Source of the DNA: JAWKUK01 sp041398605 | Lineage (GTDB): Bacteria; Planctomycetota; UBA1135; GCA-002686595 | Reading direction: 5' to 3' | Assembly (NCBI GenBank): GCA_041398605.1 | Contig: JAWKUK010000018.1 | Span: forward strand, 1-64,000 | DNA length: 64,000 nt | In this document: positions 50,711 through 57,880 of the stretch, in pieces | Numbering within the stretch: position 1 is the stretch's first letter | Layout: the number at the start of each line of letters is the position of its first letter | The notes under the pieces: generated by a model | Seen by the model: only the letters and a program-made list of their open reading frames with translations | Database searches by the model: none | Told to the model about the DNA's origin: nothing | Made by a program: the position numbers and the translations under genes

Positions 50711-52438
50711 TCAGCGCGCGCCGGCCGGCTTCAGCCCTTGGGCGCGGCCCGGCGCGGTGCGCGGCCGGAGCCCCGTCGACGGCTGCAGCTTCGCGCGGCC
50801 GGCGCCGCCGAGGCGCGCCCACTCCTTCTGGGCCGCGGCGACCGAGTCGCCGAGCTCGGGCTGGCGCAGGGCCCGGCCACGGACGTGCAGCTTGACGACC
50901 CCATTGACCACCTCGGCTTCGGTGACCGCGCTGATGCTCGTAAGCCCGTGGCTGCCGGCGTCGCGCTTGACGCTCGCGGCGAGCGCGCTGACCGAGCCTC
51001 GCCCGAAGCCGTCGAAGAGGCCGGCGAAGGGGACGGTGTCGCGGAGGAACTTGCGCAGCTCGCGCTCGACGTCCGCCAAGAGGCCATTGAGCAGGTCCTT
51101 CACGATCGGGAGCTCGCGGATCTCGCGCGGGACACCGAACGAGAGCTCGAGGCCGCCGAGCTCAGCCTTCTTGAACTCCAGCGCCAGCCCGCGCAGGCTG
51201 AAGAACAGCGTCCCCTTCAGCGTGCGGTCGAGGGCCGGGCGCAGGTCGACGACCTTCGTCTCGTCGCCGCCGGCCTTGAAGGTCACCCGGGCCGCGCCGA
51301 GGCGCGCGCCGCGGGCGATCGAGTACTCGACCGCGACCAAGTCCTTGTTGCTGCCGGACTTCACGACGCTCACCGTGCCCCAGTTGATGTCGAACGGCCC
51401 TGCGTCGAGCTTGAAGCGCATGAAGGGGTCGAACGCGCCGCCGTTCCCGCCGACCCTCACGTTCAGGTCCGGCACGTTGGCCGACAGGCGCGCGGGCAGG
51501 CCGAAGGCGCGCAGCGGCTGCGGGACGTCGAGCGTCAGCTTGTCATGCTTCAGCTCGAGCCCGGTCGCGCCGAGGCCGAGCGCCGTGAGCCACGCGCGCT
51601 CCATCGCGCCTTGGTCGCCGCTCAGGATGCGGCCGACGTCCATGAACATGTCGTTGGCGACCGGCGCGTTCGCGGACACGCGCTGGTTGCGCTTGATCCA
51701 GGCGAGGCGCTGCAGGTGGGGCCGCGCGAACGCGATGCTCGCGAGCCAGGCCCGCTCATTTGCGCCGAGGCCCGGCGTGCGGTCCCAGCGCTCGATGAGG
51801 GTCACGAACTGGTCCGGCAGCGACGAGACCAAGTTCACGTAGTAGGACTCGAAGAGGCCCGCGCCGGCGAGCGTCAACGTGTTGCCGGTCGCGATGAACT
51901 GCGCGCCGCCCGCGGCGGCCTCGGCCGGGTACTTCGCCTCGATCTCGTCGACCATCGGGAGGGTCGCGATGAGGGACGCGACAAACGCGCCGCCTCCGAC
52001 GACGATGCCGCTGCCGAGGCCGATGCTGCCGCCCACGATGGAGCCGGTGCCGAGGTCCGCGCCGGCGGTGCTGAGGTCGACGATCAGGCCGATCCCGCCG
52101 CCGATCGCGAGGCCCGCGGCCGGCAGGACCAGCGCGCTCCCGGCGCCCGCGAGCTGCAGCGCCGCGAGCTTCCCGTAGGCGTTCTCACGGGCGCTCTTGT
52201 CGCTGCTCGGGAGCTTCTCGAACTGGGCGCGAGCAAACTCCTCCATCAGGTCCATGAAGGCTGCGAAGCCGTCCGCGGCGATAGGCTCGAGCCGCTCGCT
52301 GGGGTTGCGGGGGGCGGCGGGCGCATCGGGGGCGTCGGCCTGGGCGAAGGCGGCGCGCGGCGCGAGCCCGACCGCGGTGGCGGCGAGGGCCGCGGCGAAG
52401 GTGAGGCGGGAGACGACGGTCGTGGCGGGGGAGGTCAT
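50711..52438 (-). CDS. Secreted protein of unknown function with hydrophobic Gly-rich region
   Basis: A 575-residue predicted exported protein. The start MTSPATTVVSRL gives a signal with cleavage near RAAFAQ. Residues about 100-190 form a strongly hydrophobic Gly/Ala-rich stretch (ALVLPAAGLAIGGGIGLIVDL, GGSIGLGSGIVVGGG) that may be membrane-inserting hairpins. The rest is mixed alpha/beta with long amphipathic segments (LKGTLFFSLRGLALEFKKAE) suggesting lipid or self association. No family recognised. It is 40 bp upstream of the sigma factor start, on the same strand but with a promoter-like element between. It diverges from a lipoprotein gene. Two in-frame upstream Met codons are possible starts. 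Confidence 0.65.
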   Translation of the reverse strand: MTSPATTVVSRLTFAAALAATAVGLAPRAAFAQADAPDAPAAPRNPSERLEPIAADGFAAFMDLMEEFARAQFEKLPSSDKSARENAYGKLAALQLAGAGSALVLPAAGLAIGGGIGLIVDLSTAGADLGTGSIVGGSIGLGSGIVVGGGAFVASLIATLPMVDEIEAKYPAEAAAGGAQFIATGNTLTLAGAGLFESYYVNLVSSLPDQFVTLIERWDRTPGLGANERAWLASIAFARPHLQRLAWIKRNQRVSANAPVANDMFMDVGRILSGDQGAMERAWLTALGLGATGLELKHDKLTLDVPQPLRAFGLPARLSANVPDLNVRVGGNGGAFDPFMRFKLDAGPFDINWGTVSVVKSGSNKDLVAVEYSIARGARLGAARVTFKAGGDETKVVDLRPALDRTLKGTLFFSLRGLALEFKKAELGGLELSFGVPREIRELPIVKDLLNGLLADVERELRKFLRDTVPFAGLFDGFGRGSVSALAASVKRDAGSHGLTSISAVTEAEVVNGVVKLHVRGRALRQPELGDSVAAAQKEWARLGGAGRAKLQPSTGLRPRTAPGRAQGLKPAGAR

Positions 52439-52664
52439 GGTGTGCATGGCGGAATCGATGGGAAGGGGTCTGTGGTTCGGGTTCGCCATGCCGATGGGAG
52501 GGCCGTGCCGGGCGTGACGCGGGATCTCGAGAAATCACGGGGCGCCCCGCGCCGGGGCCGTAGCCCTGGAGATTCCCGCCCGGCCGCGCGTCACGGCGCT
52601 GGGCCGGGTCCCATCTACAGGGCGAACCCGGCGGACCCCCTGCCGGCCAACCCGAGGCTCGACC

Positions 52665-53656
52665 ATGACGGACACTCGCACGCTCCCTGCGCTCCCGCGC
52701 TTCCTTGCCACGCTCTCGCTCGCCGCGCTCTTGGTCGGATGCGCGCGGGCCCAGCGCCATCACCCGCGCCATCACCCGCTCCGGCACCCGCTCCGGCACC
52801 CTCGCCGGCACCCTCGCCGGCACCCTCGCCGGCGCCTACCCCCGCGCCCGCTCCGCCGGCGCCCCCCGCGAAGCCACGGGCGCAGCTCGGGCGCGCGACG
52901 TTCGAGCTGCCGGCCGGCTGGACGATCGCGGGGCGCGAGGGCGGCGTGGCGCTGCTGAACCCGGGGCTGCGCTCGACGGACACGTTCGACGCGCTCATCG
53001 TCGTGCGCACGGGGCCCGTCGACGAGAAGGACCTGAAGCGCAGCGCGAGGTCGCTGCTGCAAGCGGCGGTCCCGGGCATCACTGCGGACCTCCGGGAGCA
53101 AGCGCTCCAGGTCACCCGCGGCCGCGCGCGCGCGCGAGACCTCTCCTTGGGCGACGTCGAGGCCGCTGAGATCACGTTGACGGGCGCCGCCGGCGACGGG
53201 CGCGCGGTGCACGCGTGGATCGCCATGACGCGGGACGCGCGCGACTCGGCGCTGGTCCTCGTCGTCGCGCTGCAAGGGCGTGAGGACACGTACCTCGCCA
53301 GCGCGCGGCAGATGCTCGCGAGCCTGCGCTTCGAGGCCGCCCCCCAGGAGGCGTCGACCAAGCCACAAGCGTCTGCCGCTGCCCTCTTGGGCCTCGAGTT
53401 CGGTCACACGACGTTCGGCAGCGACTCCTCGTTGACGACCGTCTATCGCTTCACCGCCGAGGGCGTCGTCACGCGGCGCACGATGTTCTCGTCGCCGTTC
53501 GGCGGCAGCGACAGCGAGGTCCGCGGGTCGTTCACCGTGCTCGGCGAGGACGTCACGCTGCGCCTCGACGGCGAAGTCGTGCGCGCCAAGCTCGAACGCC
53601 GCGAGAACCAGGTGACCGGACTGAAGCTGGGGAACGCGACCTATCGCCCGCTCTAG
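52665..53656 (+). pseudogene. Lipoprotein with Pro-Ala linker, frame-broken after the lipobox
   Basis: The 5' frame encodes a clean lipoprotein signal, MTDTRTLPALPRF then LSLAALLVGC with the lipobox Cys, but then runs into His/Arg/Pro nonsense. One frame over, sequence from about 52738 reads MRAGPAPSPAPSPAPAPAPA, a typical lipoprotein linker, followed by a folded domain of about 240 residues (FELPAGWTIAGREGGVALL, STDTFDALIVVRTG, HAWIAMTRDARDSALVLVVA, LGLEFGHTTFGSDSSL, TYRPL). So signal and body belong together and an indel sits at about 52738-52750, within GCGCGCGGG, a slippage-prone run. This may be a true mutation or an assembly error. The body resembles no family I know, though the C-terminal 80 residues look like a lipocalin-type strand set. 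Confidence 0.65.
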
Positions 53657-53701
53657 CACCCGCTGCGTCGAGTCGAGCGAATGTCAGCCACGGCGGTGTT
53701 G

Positions 53702-53707
53702 TATCCT
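53702..53707 (+). promoter_or_regulatory. Candidate -10 element, leaderless start of the FAD oxidoreductase gene
   Basis: TGTATCCTCGTGGGATGG: TATCCT ends exactly 6 nt before the ATG at 53714, the same spacing as before the DUF1549/DUF1553 gene. Confidence 0.5.
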
Positions 53708-53713
53708 CGTGGG

Positions 53714-55705
53714 ATGGACCGACGCGCGCTGCTGCAAGGGACAGGGCTCTCGAGCTTCTTGTTGGCGGTCGACGCGCGGCGCTTCTTCAGCGGGGACGGG
53801 ACGACGGCGCGCGCCGCGCCGGGTGCCGACCACTCCGCAGAGACGCATGGGGCGCCAGAGGCGCCCGGCGCCACAAGCGCGACGACGCGGCGCTACGTCG
53901 ATGAACCACACATGCGGCGCGTCGAGCACGTGGTCGACGTGCTCGTCGTCGGCGGCGGCATGAGCGGGGTGTGCGCCGCGCTCGCCGCGGCTCGGAATGG
54001 CGCTCGCACGATGCTCGTGCAAGACCGCTCGCGCCTCGGCGGGAACGCCTCCAGCGAGGTCCGCATGCACATCGTCGGCGCCGACAGCCACGGCGCGCGC
54101 GCCGGCTGGCGTGAGGGCGGCCTGATCGAGGAGATTCGGCTCGAAGACGCCGTGCGCAACCCGCACCGCGCCTGGGAGCTGTTCGACCTGACCCTGTACG
54201 ACCTCTGCCTGCGCGAGCCGTCGCTGACGCTGCTCCTCGACAGCGCGCTGTTCGGGGCCGACACCGAGGACGGGCGCATCGTGCGCGCCCATGTGCGGTG
54301 CGACAAGACGGAGACCCTGCACCACATCACCGCCAAGTCGTTCATCGACGCGACCGGCGACGGGCGGCTCGCGCTCGAGTCCGGCGCGGCCTTCCGCGAA
54401 GGACGCGAAGCCCGCGCGACGTACGGGGAGCCGCTCGCCATGGTCGAAGGCGACGACCGCTCACAGGGCTGCAGCATCCTGTTCACGGCCCGCAAGCACG
54501 CGCGCGCAATGCCGTTCAGCGCGCCGCCCTGGGCGCGCAAGCTGACGGAGAACGACCTCCTGTTTCGCAAGCCAGGCCAAGGCTCATACGAATACGGCTA
54601 CTGGTGGATCGAGCTCGGCGGCGAACACGACGTCATCCGTGACAACGAGCTGCTGCGCTTCGAGCTCCTGCGCGTCGTCATGGGGGTCTGGGACTGGATC
54701 AAGAACTCCGGCGAGCGCCCCGACAGCGCAAACTGGGCCCTCGAGACGGTCGGCATGATCCCCGGCAAGCGCGAGAGCCGGCGCTTGACCGGCGCCCACG
54801 TGTTGACGCAGCAAGACCTCGAAGGGGGCTGGAAAGAGCGCGACGACGGCGTCTCCATCGGCGGCTGGAACTTCGACGAGCACCCCCCCGGCGGCTTCGA
54901 CGCGTGGAACGAGCCGCCGTACTATTCGCGGCCCGTCCCTGAGCCCTACAACATCGCGTTCGAGGCGCTCTACAGCGGCAACGTCGCGAACCTGTTGATG
55001 GCCGGCCGCAACATCTCGTGCTCACACGTCGCGTTCACGTCGACCCGCGTGATGGCGACGTGCGCGTGCACGGGGCAGGCCGTGGGCACGGCGGCCGCGC
55101 TGTGCGTCGCGCACGACGTGACGCCGGCAACGCTGCGCGCCAAGCACATGCGCGAGCTGCAGCAACGCCTGCTGCGGGACGACCAGACGATCCGGGGCGT
55201 CGCGAACGCCGACCCGCTGGACCTGGCGCGCCGCGCCCGAGCGAGCGCCTCGCACCACCTCGAGGACGCTCCGCCGTCCCACGTCTTGAATGGCCACGTG
55301 CGGGACGCGCCCGGTCAGTGGGGCGCGAGGTGGGGCGCCACGGTGCTCGACGCGGACGGAAACGCAGCGGCGTGGCTGGACCTCGAATGGAGCGACCCGG
55401 TGCCGCTGTCACGCGTCCAACTGACGTTCGATTCCGGCTTCCACCGCGAGCTGACCCTGTCCGCCTCCGACTCGATCACCAAGAAGATGGTCCGCGGACC
55501 CCAACCCGAGACCGTCCGCGACTACCGCCTCATTGCGATAACGCCGAGCGGCGAGGTCGTCGTCGCCGAGGTCTTTGGCAATTACCAACGGCTGCGGCGA
55601 CACACGTTCCCCCGGCTGGAGGTCACGCGCCTGCGGCTCCACGTCACTGCTACAAACGGCGCCGACACCGTGCGAGTCTTCGAGGTCCGGTGTTACGAAG
55701 CGTGA
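53714..55705 (+). CDS. Exported FAD-dependent oxidoreductase with C-terminal sandwich domain
   Basis: A 663-residue flavoprotein of the FAD_oxidored (PF12831-like) type, annotated in many Planctomycetes and Bacteroidetes beside polysaccharide genes; substrate unknown. The N-terminus MDRRALLQGTG looks like a twin-arginine-type signal. The Rossmann motif is VDVLVVGGGMSGVCAALAAA, followed by RSRLGGNASSEVRMHI, the family's flavin-binding segment; FIDATGDGRLALESGA and NLLMAGRNISCSHVA complete the FAD site. The last 150 residues form a discoidin-like sandwich (AAWLDLEWSDPVPLSRVQLTF, LEVTRLRLHVTA, VRVFEVRCYEA). A possible role is oxidation of a carbohydrate. The start is set by a TATCCT 6 nt upstream. 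Confidence 0.87.
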   Translation: MDRRALLQGTGLSSFLLAVDARRFFSGDGTTARAAPGADHSAETHGAPEAPGATSATTRRYVDEPHMRRVEHVVDVLVVGGGMSGVCAALAAARNGARTMLVQDRSRLGGNASSEVRMHIVGADSHGARAGWREGGLIEEIRLEDAVRNPHRAWELFDLTLYDLCLREPSLTLLLDSALFGADTEDGRIVRAHVRCDKTETLHHITAKSFIDATGDGRLALESGAAFREGREARATYGEPLAMVEGDDRSQGCSILFTARKHARAMPFSAPPWARKLTENDLLFRKPGQGSYEYGYWWIELGGEHDVIRDNELLRFELLRVVMGVWDWIKNSGERPDSANWALETVGMIPGKRESRRLTGAHVLTQQDLEGGWKERDDGVSIGGWNFDEHPPGGFDAWNEPPYYSRPVPEPYNIAFEALYSGNVANLLMAGRNISCSHVAFTSTRVMATCACTGQAVGTAAALCVAHDVTPATLRAKHMRELQQRLLRDDQTIRGVANADPLDLARRARASASHHLEDAPPSHVLNGHVRDAPGQWGARWGATVLDADGNAAAWLDLEWSDPVPLSRVQLTFDSGFHRELTLSASDSITKKMVRGPQPETVRDYRLIAITPSGEVVVAEVFGNYQRLRRHTFPRLEVTRLRLHVTATNGADTVRVFEVRCYEA

Positions 55706-55824
55706 CCGCTCCGATGGCCGCCAAATGACAATCTCGATAGCCGACAACGATGCGCAATAGCGAGACGCTTTGGCGCAACCAATCTATTGCGGCGCCGATG
55801 TCCAAAGGCTCGTAAGATTGCAGC

Positions 55825-55845
55825 GTGACGGTTAGGGACCGTCAC
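55825..55845. promoter_or_regulatory. Palindrome upstream of the asparagine-synthetase-like gene
   Basis: GTGACGG (55825-55831) and its exact complement CCGTCAC (55839-55845) flank TTAGGGA. The site is in a 205-bp, less GC-rich intergenic region and 65 bp before the ATG, consistent with a dimeric-repressor operator or a small hairpin in the leader. Confidence 0.4.
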
Positions 55846-55910
55846 AAATCAAGCTCGCCAACTCACCAAGGAGCAGCGCCGCGCCGCCAAGCGCGGGCTC
55901 GCGCATACGA

Positions 55911-57755
55911 ATGTTCCTGGCCTATTTCGCGCGGGGGGTCGACCACGAATCGGTCGCGTTCCACCGCGCCGTCAACGACTTTCAACTCGATGGTCTGCGC
56001 AGCCTCACGACCCTTCGCCGGGGCCGATTGAGCGTCGCCATTGCCGCCGATCGGCCGCTCCCCGCGAGCGCCACCGAGCCCCACGGGCGCCGCTTTGTCG
56101 TCGCGAGCGGCGACGCATATGACGCCGAGGGCGGCAACGCCGAGGGTGCAGACCTCGCGTCGACCCTGCTGGCTCGCTTCATCGCGCATGGCGAGGGCTT
56201 GACGCCCCCGCGCAACGGCACGTTCGCGTTCCTCGCCCACGACAGCGGCCGGGACGAAGTCGTGGTCGGCAACGACGCGTTCGGCTTTCACCCGCTCTTC
56301 GTGCTGGAGACCGCCGAGTTCGTCGCCGTGTCGAGCGAGGTCGAACCGCTCATGCTGCTCGCCCCGGACGGCGCCGCGCTCGATCGGGACGGCGCCGCGG
56401 AGTTCTTCACCTTCGGATCGACCCTCGGTGGGCGCACGCTGATCGCGGGCGTCCGCAACCTCGACCCGGGCACCATCGAGACCTTCACGCTCTCCGATGC
56501 TCGGCGTCGTACCCACGATGACCTCGCGATCGAGGTGGACCATGGGCTGGGCTTCGACGGGCACGTCGACCGCGTCGCGGCGGCCATTCAGCGCGCGGTC
56601 CGCGCGCGGCTCGAGCGCTACCCCGAGGCCACCGTCACGCTGACCGGGGGCGCCGATACGCGCCTGATCCTCAGCTGCATGACGCCCGAGCAGCGACAGC
56701 GCGCGCGCTTTGCCACCCATTACCTCGTCGAAGGCCAGGCGGAGGACGACCGCGACGTGGCCATAGCGCGCATGCTCGCCGCGCGCGCCGGGCTTCGACA
56801 CGAGGCCATCCACCGCGTCGGGGCGCGCGCGCACTTCTCGCCGACGGCGTTCCGCAGGCTGCGAGAGCGCCCCGTTCAGCCCGGCGACATCCATGGCGTG
56901 TGGGGCGGCGAGTTCCTCGGCGGCGCCGCGGTCGACGTCGCGCTCTTCCCCGTCGACCGCATCACGCGCGCGACTGTCGCGGAGCGAGTGCAGCGGCTGC
57001 TGACACCGCAGTTGCAGGGCGCGATCGGGGACCCTTACGACGCGCTGCGCCGCGAACGCGCACGCTGCAAGGCGGAGAACGGCGAGTTCCAGTTCTGGAT
57101 CGGGATGTTCGCGCGCCCGTTCTTGACGCACCTCTACTTTGGATCGGCGGGCCTCTCCGCCGGCGCTTGGATGTGGCCCTGGGCGCAGAACCTGCGCCTG
57201 ACGAGCCCGTTCCAAGACGCAGACTTCCTGCGGACGCTCCTCGCGGTCCCGTTTGAGTTGGTCAGCGGCTACCGCCTCTACAACGCGCTCTACCGCAGGC
57301 ACTTCACCGAGTTCAACGACATACCGACGAACTCGGGGCTCGCGGTTCGGTCAGACAGCGCGTTGACGATGCTCGTGAATGGCACCGAGCCCAAGCGCCG
57401 CCACAAGGACCTCTCGCGTGAGTCACGGCGGGCTGGATTTGCTGCGCTCGACGTCGACGGCGAGTTCTGGCAGCGCGACGTCTTGGCCCGCGACGCGGTC
57501 CGCGCGCAGTGCCTCGACGAGGTCGCAGATCACCCCCCGACGATCGCGCAGCGGCTCAAACACACCTACACGTCATCGTTCCTCTTCCGGAGCCGCAGGC
57601 ACCTCCCGGTGCACGACCTGTTGATGCGCTGGAAGTCAAAGCACGAGACGGCCAAGGCCGCGTCGCTCGAGTCGGTGCTGGTCGGCGCGGTCGTCGACTT
57701 CGACTGCTGGCTCCGCTACGTCGGGCTCGAGACACCGCAGCGGGCCGGACGCTGA
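55911..57755 (+). CDS. Asparagine-synthetase-like protein lacking the glutaminase Cys
   Basis: A 614-residue protein with the two-part layout of class II asparagine synthetases. The N-terminal Ntn-like domain (FLAHDSGRDEVVVGNDAFGF, HPLFVLE) starts MFLAYFARG rather than Met-Cys, so the nucleophilic Cys2 needed for glutamine hydrolysis is absent. The C-terminal PP-loop ATPase has TVTLTGGADTRLIL (241-254), a variant of SGGxDS. Such proteins (asparagine synthase-related) act in lasso-peptide cyclisation, antibiotic or surface-glycan amidation, using ammonia or another amine. No biosynthetic neighbours are evident. A palindrome precedes the gene, and its stop codon lies at the start of a 15-bp tandem repeat. 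Function is open. Confidence 0.82.
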   Translation: MFLAYFARGVDHESVAFHRAVNDFQLDGLRSLTTLRRGRLSVAIAADRPLPASATEPHGRRFVVASGDAYDAEGGNAEGADLASTLLARFIAHGEGLTPPRNGTFAFLAHDSGRDEVVVGNDAFGFHPLFVLETAEFVAVSSEVEPLMLLAPDGAALDRDGAAEFFTFGSTLGGRTLIAGVRNLDPGTIETFTLSDARRRTHDDLAIEVDHGLGFDGHVDRVAAAIQRAVRARLERYPEATVTLTGGADTRLILSCMTPEQRQRARFATHYLVEGQAEDDRDVAIARMLAARAGLRHEAIHRVGARAHFSPTAFRRLRERPVQPGDIHGVWGGEFLGGAAVDVALFPVDRITRATVAERVQRLLTPQLQGAIGDPYDALRRERARCKAENGEFQFWIGMFARPFLTHLYFGSAGLSAGAWMWPWAQNLRLTSPFQDADFLRTLLAVPFELVSGYRLYNALYRRHFTEFNDIPTNSGLAVRSDSALTMLVNGTEPKRRHKDLSRESRRAGFAALDVDGEFWQRDVLARDAVRAQCLDEVADHPPTIAQRLKHTYTSSFLFRSRRHLPVHDLLMRWKSKHETAKAASLESVLVGAVVDFDCWLRYVGLETPQRAGR

Positions 57756-57800
57756 GCGGCCGGGCGCTGAGCGGCCGGGCGCTGACAGGCCGGGCGCGAG
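57740..57800. repeat. Tandem 15-bp repeat spanning a stop codon
   Basis: Two exact units GCGGCCGGGCGCTGA (57756-57770, 57771-57785), flanked by a diverged unit before (57740-57755, containing the stop of the upstream gene) and one after (57786-57800). Because the period is a multiple of three, the TGA recurs in frame three times. Confidence 0.75.
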
Positions 57801-57880
57801 CGCTTGCGAACGCCCAGCGACCCCGCAGTGCCCGCGCAGGCCCCCGGCGGCGTGGGTGGCCGGATACGCTGTGCGCCGCG

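Noticed and set aside
50492..52700. Upstream part of a 1054-codon plus-strand frame ending at 53656
   Set aside because: The part before about 52738 is antisense to the sigma factor and the secreted protein genes; only the end is real protein.
52738..52860. PAPSPAP-coding 12-bp repeat as a possible CRISPR or regulatory array
   Set aside because: Units are short, contiguous and encode a Pro-Ala linker; no spacers.
57761..57880. Extension of the RlhA-like protein upstream through the tandem repeat
   Set aside because: The translated repeat (SGRALSGRAL) is low-complexity and the ATG at 57881 directly precedes the family's N-terminal barrel.
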